Part shown: in pieces, positions 39,481 to 48,421 of the stretch
Numbering within the stretch: the stretch's first letter is position 1
How the letters are laid out: every line of letters starts with the position of its first letter
Assembly: GCF_000829375.1 (NCBI RefSeq)
Contig: NZ_AP014624.1
Location: forward strand, 3,410,001-3,474,000
Reading direction: 5' to 3'
Length of the DNA: 64,000 nucleotides
DNA from: Chryseobacterium sp. StRB126
GTDB taxonomy: Bacteria > Bacteroidota > Bacteroidia > Flavobacteriales > Weeksellaceae
Notes under the pieces: generated by a model
Databases searched by the model: none
What the model was told of the DNA's origin: nothing
The model's input: only the letters and a program-made list of their open reading frames with translations
Position numbers and translations under genes: made by a program

Positions 39481-40692
39481 ATGAATATGTTGAGAGAAGC
39501 ATCTGAGAAACGCATCAGATTAATAACCATTATGGCCTTTGTGTCTATCCCGCTTTCGGGGTTTGTCACTGATATTTACCTGCCATCCTTCCCTTCTATG
39601 GCCAAGGAAATGATGGTTTCGGAAAAAGATATACAGATTACATTAACATCTTACCTGCTGAGTTACGGGATTTCCCAGCTGTTTGTAGGGGGTATTCTAG
39701 ACAGCATCGGCCGTTACCGTCCTAAATTATTTGCTTTATTGATTTTGATCCTGAGCAGTATTTTTATTACCATGACCAACAGCATTCTACTGATATGTCT
39801 CCTTCGTATTCTTCAGGGGATTGCGGTCTCCGTACTTGTTGTGGCTACGCGTGCTATTTTCGTAGATATTTATGATGCCGAACGGGTAAAGCATTATCTG
39901 AGTTATTTTACGATTGCATGGTCCTGTGGTCCTATTCTGGCACCTTTCCTTGGCGGTTATCTTGAAAAGCTTTTTAACTGGCATGCTAACTTTTATTTTC
40001 TTGCCTTTTATGCAGGATTTTTATTTCTTTTTGAATGGTTCTTCAGTGGAGAAAGTCTTCCAGAGAAGAAGAAACTGGATCTTTCAGAAAACATCAGTCT
40101 GTATTCAATGATGCTTAAAAATAAGATCTTTATGTTGGGGATCATTATTCTCGGATTAAGCTATTCTATTGTAATGCTCTTCAATATTACAGGACCTTTC
40201 ATTATTGAAAATACTTTCCATTTTACTCCTGTAGTCATCGGATACTGTACCTTGATTTTAGGTTTTTCATGGATGATCGGAGGTTTCATCGGGAAACGAA
40301 GACTGGGGCTGGATTTTAAATCGAGAATTTTACTGCCTATTATCCTTCAATTGATACTGATTGCCGGATTAATCACTACCAGCTACTTTGTGGAAAGTCT
40401 TTATATCATGATTCCTTTTGCCTTTTTTATTCACATCTGCTCGGGAGTTTTATTTACTTCGTTCTTTACAACAAGTATGCTGTATTTTCCTAAAAATGCA
40501 GGAACAGCCGGTGGACTGATGGGCGGGCTGGTGTATGTAATCACCTCGGTTACCAGCTTTATTATTTCTGTAAGTGGAACGGTAACGGAGCAAAAAGACC
40601 TTTCCTGGCGATACCTGATCATTGCAATTTTGTTATTTGGAGTGATTTTAATTATGAATCAAGTGGTTAAAAAAGAAAAAGCAGAGAATTGA
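39481..40692 (+). CDS. MFS drug transporter, Bcr/CflA type
   Basis: 403 residues with about 12 hydrophobic segments. The N-terminus has GFVTDIYLPSFPSMAKEM, the signature of Bcr/CflA drug:proton antiporters, then LLSYGISQLFVGGILDSIGRYRPK (motif A). The start may be ATG 39481 or 39487. It is preceded by an AraC regulator, so the pair looks like an inducible efflux module. The stop codon lies inside the terminator stem. Confidence 0.88.
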   Translation: MNMLREASEKRIRLITIMAFVSIPLSGFVTDIYLPSFPSMAKEMMVSEKDIQITLTSYLLSYGISQLFVGGILDSIGRYRPKLFALLILILSSIFITMTNSILLICLLRILQGIAVSVLVVATRAIFVDIYDAERVKHYLSYFTIAWSCGPILAPFLGGYLEKLFNWHANFYFLAFYAGFLFLFEWFFSGESLPEKKKLDLSENISLYSMMLKNKIFMLGIIILGLSYSIVMLFNITGPFIIENTFHFTPVVIGYCTLILGFSWMIGGFIGKRRLGLDFKSRILLPIILQLILIAGLITTSYFVESLYIMIPFAFFIHICSGVLFTSFFTTSMLYFPKNAGTAGGLMGGLVYVITSVTSFIISVSGTVTEQKDLSWRYLIIAILLFGVILIMNQVVKKEKAEN

Positions 40693-40708
40693 TCTCTGCT
40701 TTTTTTAT
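40678..40708. terminator. Bidirectional terminator overlapping the MFS stop
   Basis: Stem AGCAGAGA / TCTCTGCT with a 5-nt loop and seven T on the plus strand and five on the minus. It serves the MFS gene and the facing lactonase pseudogene. Confidence 0.85.
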
Positions 40709-41836
40709 TTCTGTTTGGACTCATATTTCCTGATCTGTACCGTAGAAACTCCATTCAGTTTTACTTCCCTCCCTATTTTTTTCAACAATCCTGTTTCCGC
40801 ATTTCGTTTAAAAACAACAGCAGTTCCGCTTACCGGATGAGTTACAATTAAAAACTTTCCAGAGCGGTCAATGGTAAAGGTTCTTGGATGATTTCCTTTT
40901 GTGGATTGATACCCTACCGTTTTTAAAGTACCATCATTCGAAATTGAAAAAATGGCAATATTGTTTTCATTTCCCCGATTTGAAGCGTAAAGATAGCACC
41001 CATCAGGAGAAATATGAACATCTGAGCTTTCAAAATTATCTTTAAAGTGATCGGAATGGGTATTGATTCTCTGAATGGGCTCCAGTTTTCCATTTTTATA
41101 TTGATAAGCACTTACGGCTCCCCCCATTTCTTCAATACAATAAGCAAATTTCCCATTCGGATGGAAAGTAAGATGCCTAGGGCCACTTCCTAATGAAGTT
41201 GGAATGAAAGGCTTTTCAGCTTCTTCCAGTGGTTCTTTTTTATCTGTTTCAAATGCATAAGCTCTGATTCTATCAGCTCCGAGATCCGGTAAAAACACAT
41301 ACTTAAAATCAGGAGAAAAAACAGTTGAATGAATATGAGCTCGGTCCTGTCTATCCGGATTTATACTTCCTTCTGAAAACTAAAAATTCTGAACTCTTGG
41401 CTGTATCCATCCGTTTTCTGAGAGGGGATAAACAGAAGTACTCCCTTCAGTATAGTTTCCATTAATCAGCCATTTTCCACTCCTATGAACTGCAAGATAA
41501 ACAGGGTTTTCTCCACCTGTTTTCTGACTATTGATAAAAGTAAGGGTCTTTTTTTCAGGATTAAACACAAAGCTGCTTACACTTCCTGCATTTTTCGTCT
41601 TACTTTCAGTACAGGCAAAAATATATTTACCATCCGGTGAAAGCGTCAGAAATGATGGATTTAAAACTCCTTTAACGGATGTTATTTTCGATAGTTTCCC
41701 TTTGAGGGTGTCTAATTTATAGACGTAGATTCCTTCAGTTTCTTTATCATGATTAAATGAACCAAAAAACACATAGGTATTTTGTGCACATAATTTCAGG
41801 CCTGCTAGAATGACAAATGCTTACTGTTTTCTTCAA
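40705..41836 (-). pseudogene. Broken lactonase-family beta-propeller gene
   Basis: The two halves belong to one 6-phosphogluconolactonase-like propeller. The N-terminal half (VFFGSFNHDKETEGIYVYKLD to WIQPRVQNF) stops at TAG 41380-41382, and the same frame continues FSEGSINPDRQDRAHIHSTVF through GSGPRHLTFHPNGKFAY to the end. One substitution in a CAG codon would explain the stop. Upstream, the residues before CAQNTYVFFG look like the end of a signal peptide whose start (TTG 41836, LKKTVSI) is in another frame, so there is also a frameshift. It was probably secreted; now it should be inactive. Confidence 0.82.
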
Positions 41837-42158
41837 TTTTTTATTAGTTTTTTTTGAATGTTTTGAGATAAAGTAGAGAACTATAAATTTAATTTTTTTT
41901 AAGTTTAAATATTTAAGCCAAAGAAATAATTTTCAAATGCCCTTACAGAGCCCTATTTCATAGGTTTATCAGATGTCCCAACTAGTCATTAATGCATTAT
42001 ATTTACTCTTCTCATACTTTTTTATCAATAAAAAACTTTATCTTTACTCATTCATTCTGATGACAGATAATGTACTATCATGATTATGAGAATGATCTAT
42101 TAACAAGGCTTTATTATGTGGTATAATTAAGCCTATCTTTACTAAAATTTAAATTATA
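41837..42158. other. Intergenic region, nothing recognised
   Basis: Very AT-rich, about 320 nt, containing the divergent upstream regions of the broken lactonase gene and the hypothetical gene at 42159. No hairpin, repeat or convincing small gene found. Confidence 0.4.
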
Positions 42159-42518
42159 ATGAATTATAAGCTCGAGCTCAATACTCAGGAGCCTAACTCT
42201 AAAATTGTTTTTCACAACATCATATTTGATACATTCAAGATCAATATTGTTGAAAGATATATTGGGGCAATGAATTTCCGTCCGAAATTATCTAACGTTT
42301 TATTCAAAGTAAGAACCTTAGATAATCAACTCATTAACAGGAAGGATGGTAATATAAGGGTAAAAATTAAAGATGACAATTTTGAGACTTATCAAAGATT
42401 AACACAGGCATTAAATTCTTACGAATATAAAAATAAGCTGATTAACAGACAGGAGACGGATCAGAATTATGTACATTTTATATTAGGTCTGGTGATTGCA
42501 AACTATAATCTTAATTAA
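42159..42518 (+). CDS. Hypothetical protein
   Basis: 119 residues, basic and hydrophilic, no signal peptide or membrane segment. It begins MNYKLELNTQEPNSK and ends in a moderately hydrophobic helix (VHFILGLVIANYNLN). No family recognised. Alone on the plus strand and flanked by pseudogenes. Confidence 0.55.
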   Translation: MNYKLELNTQEPNSKIVFHNIIFDTFKINIVERYIGAMNFRPKLSNVLFKVRTLDNQLINRKDGNIRVKIKDDNFETYQRLTQALNSYEYKNKLINRQETDQNYVHFILGLVIANYNLN

Positions 42519-42661
42519 TTTTTTGCAGTTGATTCTTTATTGACATCCTATCTTTTTGGAGTCAATCCTTATAAATTTATCTTCTTCATTGGTCTGTTGG
42601 CTATACATTCCAAAGATGGAAAATTTCACCACTGAAATCATTTGAACCTATCATACAATAA

Positions 42662-42690
42662 GCCTGGAAGCTTTTAAAAACTTCCAGGCC
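42662..42690. terminator. Hairpin, possible weak terminator
   Basis: Perfect 9-bp stem GCCTGGAAG / CTTCCAGGC with a 10-nt loop but without a clear T-run on either side, between convergent genes. Confidence 0.45.
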
Positions 42691-42772
42691 GTATATTTGT
42701 TTGATCATCTAATAAAGCACAATATCCTGTAGTCGTGTCCTTTCGTTTAACATCGATTCAGAAATGAATCCA

Positions 42773-43340
42773 TTAATTAACATAAGGTCTTACATCCGGG
42801 ATAACAGCCACAGGAGGTTTGTTATCAGTGATTGCAAATCTTAATCGCACCGCATTTCGGTGTGCTCTTACCTGAAGGGAAACACCCACTCCATCAGAAG
42901 TTTTCAACTGGAAAACATCCGTTTCATTAGTAGGATTCCCTGCTTTCCAGGCTGTCCAGTCTTTGAGGAATACACTGAATTCATCACAGCGTTCATTATC
43001 TGCCCGAAATTGATCAGCTTCATTTTTGCTTCTCCCGGTATCATTCGGGTAATATCCGGATCACCATATACCACTTTATGGGCAATAGCATAATTACCGA
43101 TTGCTCCCGACTGCACTTTATAAACAGCATCTGCTGCTATAGCGTTCGTAGGGCTTACTCCCGTAATCCAGACTCTAAAGTCCCATTTTTACAGTTTCCA
43201 TTTAAAAGTATACCTCCCATAGATTGAGCCTCAGCATAACTAACCAATACAATGGTTACAAGAAATAAAAAATTCTTTTGATCAAAAAAATCACCATTAT
43301 CAACTAAATATTTAATCCCAAAAAATATTTTTTTCATTCT
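42773..43340 (-). pseudogene. Frameshifted exported-protein gene of unknown family
   Basis: Coding sequence can be followed through three frames. A signal-like N-terminus (FLFLVTIVLVSYAEAQS) runs to NGNCKN; from an A5 run at 43186-43190 the sense moves to WDFRVWITGVSPTNAIAADA through MIPGEAK; from a second A5 run at 43023-43027 it moves to NEADQFRADNERCDEFSVFL and on to PDVRPYVN and TAA. Adding one A at each run restores a single frame of about 185 residues. Both lesions are single-base losses in homopolymers, so sequencing error is an alternative to true decay. No family was recognised. Confidence 0.65.
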
Positions 43341-43497
43341 TTTTAAAAATAAAAAATTTATCACATTACCAACTTTATGCAATATTAAATTCAAAAAATA
43401 AACAATATTAATAAATGTTAACTTTAGTTTTATCTAGATCAACTTAATATTTTAAGAAGCAAACGAAATTCACAATACAACTCATTGATAACTACAA

Positions 43498-43528
43498 TTG
43501 CCCAGTAATTTAATTTGTATTAAATTTG
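43498..43528 (+). promoter_or_regulatory. Consensus Bacteroidota promoter
   Basis: TTG at 43498-43500, 20 nt, TAAATTTG at 43521-43528: a full match to the TTG / TANNTTTG promoter with ideal spacing. Confidence 0.6.
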
Positions 43529-43534
43529 CATCCG

Positions 43535-43603
43535 ATTCTCATGTTTAATTTGAGTTTTCATGGTTATTAGTTTTTATCCTCGAAGTCATTCGAGGATTTT
43601 TTT
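43535..43603 (+). ncRNA. Candidate small RNA of about 70 nt
   Basis: A consensus promoter ends 7 nt upstream and a perfect intrinsic terminator (ATCCTCGAA, 4-nt loop, TTCGAGGAT, seven T) closes it. No protein gene lies between; the only frame is a 9-codon ATG (MFNLSFHGY). No known RNA family was recognised. It could be a trans-acting sRNA or an attenuated leader. Confidence 0.5.
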
Positions 43604-44094
43604 GTGTCTATACTTTTAAGGCTAACATAGATTTAACTTAGCAGTGAGCTTTTGAGTGATCGAAGGTGATTGGCTGTTTAGAGCATTAATTCTTTAAATT
43701 CATACTACCTTATTACTAATTATCATTCCTCAATATAAAGTACAAAAATTGAATACAACCCATTCAATAGTTTTTGTTTGCCATTAACGTGACTTACATG
43801 TCGATTTATATCTATTATATTACAGAACTATATCCATAACGTTAAACAACTATATATTAAGTAAATATAATATTTTTGGACTTTAATAATACATGAAAAA
43901 TGCAGCCGATTATATTAAATCTTAAAATACTAAAAAAATCTGTTTAATAATTCACAGTTTGTCACCCATTTATAGGTAAAAATACCATAACCAATGGGAA
44001 AATCACTTTCCAGACAAGGAGCTTCTATTCCTTTTTTAAGACTGTATTAATAGTACTGGAATTTTATCTTCATTCAAAATCAAAAATTGTACAA

Positions 44095-45000
44095 ATGAAA
44101 GAAAAAATACGTTTTCTAATACTCATTTTCGGAGTATTTTATTTCTCTATTAGCACTGTATTTTCCCAAGTTGGGATTCAAACATCCAATCCAAAAGGCA
44201 TTCTACATATAGATGGTGCTAAAGATAATCCCGCTAATGATGATCTATCTGCTGTACAGGTAGCCAATGATATCATTATTAACAAAACAACCGGCTTTAT
44301 TGGAGCGGGGGTTCTTAATCCCAAGGTAAAACTTGATATGAGGTCTGCAGGGAATGAGAATGCTTTAGGCCTCAGTACAACTACCATGTCTGCGGTAGAT
44401 GCTGGCGCTGGAGCTGTAAGATATGACGTAGCCAATACTCCCGTAGGCCCCAAAATTGAAGTCTCAGACGGGGCCGTTTGGCATAAAGCCTATATAGCTC
44501 CTCAAAAAGCGGTAGTAGTGGCACGTAAGATAAGCAGCCAGTCTATAACGCAGAATACAGCTACCAATATTAATAATTGGAATATAGTGCGAGATATGAG
44601 TAATAGTTTTGATGCTTCATCCGGCATTTTTACAGCACCCCGCGATGGCACCTATACATTCCTGCTAACCTTTAACTTTAATGGTGCCATTATCAATGAT
44701 GGCTCCAGAGTAGAATCACAATTTTATAACACTACAAGCAATACAATACTTGCATCTGTTTATAAAACTTTCGGACAATCTATGACTGGTACTGCTGATG
44801 ATGCAAATTCTACAAGATCTACCCAGGCAGGAGGATCAAGTACAGTGACCCTTACTTTAACTGCAGGTACAAAGGTTGCAACGAGACTTTGGCATAATCT
44901 TATATCAAGTGGCTCGGTTGCACTCAGAGTAACCACCAATGCTGCAGATCCTACCAATCCGAATGATGGATTCAACAATCTAACCATTATAGAACATTAA
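44095..45000 (+). CDS. Secreted C1q-like domain protein 1
   Basis: 301 residues with a signal peptide ending FSISTVFSQ. The N-terminal half has Gly/Asn-rich fibre-like segments (VGIQTSNPKGILHIDG, GFIGAGVLNPKVKLDMRS, AGAVRYD, KIEVSDGAVWHKA) as in tail-fibre and trimeric surface proteins of Bacteroidota. The C-terminal 140 residues look like a C1q/TNF jelly roll (FDASSGIFTAPRDGTYTFLL, ending DGFNNLTIIEH). It is the first of three tandem paralogues with gaps of 17 and 11 nt. Probably a trimeric secreted or surface adhesin. Confidence 0.75.
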   Translation: MKEKIRFLILIFGVFYFSISTVFSQVGIQTSNPKGILHIDGAKDNPANDDLSAVQVANDIIINKTTGFIGAGVLNPKVKLDMRSAGNENALGLSTTTMSAVDAGAGAVRYDVANTPVGPKIEVSDGAVWHKAYIAPQKAVVVARKISSQSITQNTATNINNWNIVRDMSNSFDASSGIFTAPRDGTYTFLLTFNFNGAIINDGSRVESQFYNTTSNTILASVYKTFGQSMTGTADDANSTRSTQAGGSSTVTLTLTAGTKVATRLWHNLISSGSVALRVTTNAADPTNPNDGFNNLTIIEH

Positions 45001-45017
45001 AAAACAGATTATTTATT

Positions 45018-45860
45018 ATGAGAATTATCTTCACTTATCAATTCCTTGCTTGTGTTCTATTTTTTTCTTCAAATCAAATAGCTGCCCAGGTAGGTTTTTA
45101 TACAAGTACCCCCTTACAGCCTTTACAAATTGATGCTGGAAAAGATAATGGAACAGCTCCTGATCCAGCAAAGTTGTCAAATGATGTTGTAGTAAGTGCA
45201 ACAGGAAATCTGGGACTTGGGGTTTTAAATCCAATAGCCAAAGTAGATCTTCGATCTTCAGACAATAAAGGACTTATTGGCCTAGGAACCAGCACACAAT
45301 CCCCTAGTGAAGCCGACATTGGTGCAATACGCTATAATACAGCCGGGTTTTTAGAATATTCTGATGGAGAACAGTGGATTGCTTTGCCTCTTGCTCCTCC
45401 AGCCAAAGCTCTTGTGAACGCCAATAAGAGCACGGCTCAAAGCATTGGAAGTAATACTACGGTTTACCTATCAGATTGGACTGAAACAGTGGATCTCGGA
45501 ACAACTCCCACTGGTGATTTTGATCCTTCTACAGGTGTTTTTACCGCTCCCCGTGATGGGTTTTATCTAGTATCATTCAATATTACTTTGGCTAATGGTA
45601 ATATTCCTAAAAATACTTTTATAGAAACAGCAATAGAAAGTGATCGGAATATTGAAAACATTCAAACCTATAAAACCATTAATTCTTATCCTGCATTCCA
45701 GACTGGCACTGTCAGTAATTATATAAGTGGAAACTGTAATGCAATTTTTAACCTTAAAACAGGTAATACCATTAAGTTCAGTGTCAAACATAATATAGGT
45801 TCTGCCAGAAACACCTTGAATGACGGGAAACTTAATATACTGAGTATAAGCGAACTATAA
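45018..45860 (+). CDS. Secreted C1q-like domain protein 2
   Basis: 280 residues. Signal peptide ending SNQIAAQ, then the same module order as its neighbours: VGFYTSTPLQPLQIDAGKDN, LGLGVLNPIAKVDLRS, IGAIRYNTAGFLEYSDGEQW, and the C1q-like FDPSTGVFTAPRDGFYLVSF region. The core repeats are alike but the C-terminal strands differ, suggesting divergence of binding surface after duplication. Same transcript as genes 1 and 3. Confidence 0.75.
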   Translation: MRIIFTYQFLACVLFFSSNQIAAQVGFYTSTPLQPLQIDAGKDNGTAPDPAKLSNDVVVSATGNLGLGVLNPIAKVDLRSSDNKGLIGLGTSTQSPSEADIGAIRYNTAGFLEYSDGEQWIALPLAPPAKALVNANKSTAQSIGSNTTVYLSDWTETVDLGTTPTGDFDPSTGVFTAPRDGFYLVSFNITLANGNIPKNTFIETAIESDRNIENIQTYKTINSYPAFQTGTVSNYISGNCNAIFNLKTGNTIKFSVKHNIGSARNTLNDGKLNILSISEL

Positions 45861-45871
45861 ATACCGCAATC

Positions 45872-46774
45872 ATGAAACAACAATATATAAAAAATTTAGC
45901 CATTGCTTTTATACTCTTACTTTTTGGGAATCATGCCAATGCTCAAATTGGGATAGGAGTAGAAAACCCAACAAACCCCGTTGAGGTCAAAACTGATGCA
46001 GGTAAGGTTATAATAGATAAATCCGGAAAGCTAGGAGTATTGGTCACCAACCCAAAAGTTGCTATAGATTTACGCAGTGGAACCAACGGTTCGGTTGCTG
46101 TAGGAAACACTGATAAAACAGCTGCACAAGTTGGTGCTGGTGCTTTACGCTATGTTGCAAGCCCAGCTATTGGAGTAAAAGGATATCTGGAGTTTTCAGA
46201 TGGGACAAATTGGGTAAGTTTTTTCCCAAAAGGTAAGCCTCGTATTGTTGTTATGGCCAGCAAAGTTACCCAGGATACCTATATATTTGAAAGTTCAAAC
46301 CCATCGGAAATAGGAGCTAAATCCGGAATCGTACAACGAAGATCATCTTATTTAACCAACTGGACAGAAAAATTGGATTCCGACTCTGGTGTTCCCACCA
46401 GTAATTTCAATCCGGCTACTGGTGAATTTATTGCTCCCAGAACCGGAGTGTATTTTGCTACCTTTACTTTTGCATTACAATCTAGCCAGGTAAATACTGG
46501 CGGAAATAATCAGACAGAAGCCATCTGGGAAGTAAGAAATCCTGCCGGAACTATTACCCAAAGAGTAAAAACAAATAACGGCTATGCTTCTGATACCGGA
46601 GCAAGCCCTAATGCTGTACCTGTAGGCTCAGCCTGTACCGTAAGTGTTTATTTGAACAAAGGAGATAAATTAAGACCTTTCACTTGGGTTACCGTAGCAT
46701 TTGATGGTACTATTAGCCAATTTGATATCTCCAGCAATGGTGTATATAATTCATTGACTATTGTAGAGCAATAA
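45872..46774 (+). CDS. Secreted C1q-like domain protein 3
   Basis: 300 residues. Signal peptide MKQQYIKNLAIAFILLLFGN up to NAQ; modules IGIGVENPTNPVEVKTD, LGVLVTNPKVAIDLRSG, VGAGALRYV and GYLEFSDGTNW, then FNPATGEFIAPRTGVYFATF and a C-terminal YNSLTIVEQ that parallels NLTIIEH of protein 1. Between the two halves it has an insertion (about residues 130-160) not present in the others. Last gene of the run, closed by a strong terminator. Confidence 0.75.
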   Translation: MKQQYIKNLAIAFILLLFGNHANAQIGIGVENPTNPVEVKTDAGKVIIDKSGKLGVLVTNPKVAIDLRSGTNGSVAVGNTDKTAAQVGAGALRYVASPAIGVKGYLEFSDGTNWVSFFPKGKPRIVVMASKVTQDTYIFESSNPSEIGAKSGIVQRRSSYLTNWTEKLDSDSGVPTSNFNPATGEFIAPRTGVYFATFTFALQSSQVNTGGNNQTEAIWEVRNPAGTITQRVKTNNGYASDTGASPNAVPVGSACTVSVYLNKGDKLRPFTWVTVAFDGTISQFDISSNGVYNSLTIVEQ

Positions 46775-46827
46775 AGACAATTATTAAACTTTAGCTATAT
46801 CATTTTTTTCTTTTACAAATACTTGAA

Positions 46828-46862
46828 CAAAGCGGCTGGGAATTTTTCTCAGCCGCTTTTTA
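46828..46862 (+). terminator. Intrinsic terminator after the C1q-like operon
   Basis: Stem AAGCGGCTG / CAGCCGCTT with an 11-nt loop and a T-run on the plus strand. Confidence 0.85.
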
Positions 46863-47134
46863 AATATTCATTATTATTTTTCAAGTGTCAATAAGTTTAT
46901 TTTGCTTTCTGGTTACATCAAATTATATTCATGGAAATTTGATCACTGATACTAAAGAAGCAATAGACTAGCTCCTTTATTCTTTTTTAACTATATTTTA
47001 ATTCATGAAATTATTAAACATCAGAAACCTGATGCTCAACCAAATAAAGTAAAAACATCTAATGGGTTCAACCATTCTCATTCAGCTTATAAATTTTAAA
47101 CTACAATTTATTTTTTGAAGGAGTCCTTAAGAAA
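46863..47134. other. AT-rich spacer, nothing recognised
   Basis: About 270 nt between the C1q-like operon terminator and a doubtful small ORF. Contains only very short frames and no clear hairpin. Confidence 0.35.
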
Positions 47135-47278
47135 ATGAAATTATTCAATAAGATTTATATCCATTTTCTGTACCAACATTCATCTAATATTCCAAATAAC
47201 GATGCTATTAAAAGATGGTATAAAAATAAACCTACCCAATTTGACATCATTGATATCCCTTTGTGGAAGGGCTGTTAA
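47135..47278 (+). CDS. Possible small protein upstream of the protease gene
   Basis: 47 codons starting MKLFNKIYIHFLYQ and ending PLWKGC. A GAAGGAG stretch lies 12-18 nt before the ATG, unusually Shine-Dalgarno-like for this phylum. The product is basic and aromatic with no double-glycine leader or clear signal peptide. It could also be a remnant or chance frame. Confidence 0.3.
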   Translation: MKLFNKIYIHFLYQHSSNIPNNDAIKRWYKNKPTQFDIIDIPLWKGC

Positions 47279-47433
47279 ATTAAATGTAGTATGTGTGTAG
47301 ACACAACCTGATCTTAATTTACAAAAGAAAATAAGAAAGAACATTATTTTTTATTTTAATTTTAATTCACACAGAATAGATTATTTTTTTTCCATGTTCA
47401 AAAAACCACTAATCAATATAAAAAAACAACGTT

Positions 47434-48276
47434 ATGGAACTACACAAAAAGATCTTATTAGGATCATTTATTTCAATGGCTTTAGTATCATGTAACACTA
47501 CAAATGATAGTGTGGATGAAAAAGCCCCACAAGACCAACAAGCACTTTCAGGATTACTGGCCATCCCTCAGGCAGATATCCCTGCTGGTTTCGAAAAAAC
47601 ACAAATGTGTAAAGATGTTTATCTTCCCGGAGAGGATAAGGCTCCAGGAACGGCTTCTAAAGGAGCTGTTATTACCAGTAAAAAATGGGCAAATGGCAGT
47701 GTTATCACTGTAGGTCTTTACGGAGGAAGTACCTATGTTCGCAACAAGGTGATACAATATGCTAACGAATGGTCCAAATATGCCAACATTACTTTTAATT
47801 TTGTTACCAGTGGAGCACCACAAATTCGTGTAACATTTACCTCTGGTGCCGGATCTTATTCATATATTGGAAAAGATGCTCTTAGTATTGCCTCTAATAA
47901 GGAAACCATGAACTTTGGCTGGTTTAATGATTCAACAAGTGATACGGAATTCAGCAGAACAGTTATTCATGAATTTGGTCATGCACTTGGAATGATCCAT
48001 GAGCATCAGCATCCTTTAGCCGCTATTCCATGGGATAAGCCAAAAGTATATGCTTATTATGCAGGTGCTCCCAATTACTGGACTCAAGCTCAGGTAGACA
48101 ACAACCTTTTTGCAAAATATTCAACTTCACAAACACAATATAGTGCTTACGATACCCAATCTATTATGCATTATAGCATCAGCTCAACACTAACCACAAA
48201 CGGATTCAGTGTTGGAAGCAATACCGTTTTATCTCCTACAGATAAGCAATTTATTGCAACAGTATATCCAAAATAA
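47434..48276 (+). CDS. Astacin-like (M12A) metalloprotease lipoprotein
   Basis: 280 residues. Lipoprotein signal MELHKKILLGSFISMALVSC (Cys20), an unstructured region and a short propeptide, then the metzincin domain with HEFGHALGMIHEHQHP (zinc His179, His183 and His189, catalytic Glu180) and the Met-turn SIMHYSI around Met245. This is the HExxHxxGxxHE arrangement of astacins such as flavastacin of related bacteria. It is probably surface-anchored or released and acts on host or environmental protein or glycopeptide. A single gene with its own terminator. Confidence 0.9.
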   Translation: MELHKKILLGSFISMALVSCNTTNDSVDEKAPQDQQALSGLLAIPQADIPAGFEKTQMCKDVYLPGEDKAPGTASKGAVITSKKWANGSVITVGLYGGSTYVRNKVIQYANEWSKYANITFNFVTSGAPQIRVTFTSGAGSYSYIGKDALSIASNKETMNFGWFNDSTSDTEFSRTVIHEFGHALGMIHEHQHPLAAIPWDKPKVYAYYAGAPNYWTQAQVDNNLFAKYSTSQTQYSAYDTQSIMHYSISSTLTTNGFSVGSNTVLSPTDKQFIATVYPK

Positions 48277-48300
48277 GAAATCCACTTATCTAAATATGAG

Positions 48301-48333
48301 TCTACCTTAGGTAAAACCAAGGTAGGCTTTTCT
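48301..48333 (+). terminator. Intrinsic terminator after the protease gene
   Basis: Hairpin CTACCTT.GG / CC.AGGTAG with a 5-nt loop and a T-rich tail. Confidence 0.7.
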
Positions 48334-48421
48334 TGTTTGTAACTGGGGGAAAAACCATATAACTCTATAGGATCAAAACTAGGATATCCGCCGCAGAAAT
48401 ATTAATGATCAATTTAAAAGT

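Larger units (their letters stand above)
43395..44094. other. Intergenic region containing an sRNA candidate
   Basis: 700 nt without a convincing protein gene. It contains a complete promoter and terminator pair (see 43498-43603). The remaining 480 nt before the C1q-like genes are AT-rich and probably include their promoter; nothing else recognised. Confidence 0.5.

Noticed and set aside
35818..41382. Reassigned or read-through amber codons, because two broken genes are stopped by TAG
   Set aside because: Both genes also carry frameshifts or deletions, and a third broken gene nearby has no TAG; ordinary decay is simpler.
44178..45319. Antisense frames within the C1q-like genes
   Set aside because: They are shadows of Gly/Thr-rich coding sequence on the plus strand.
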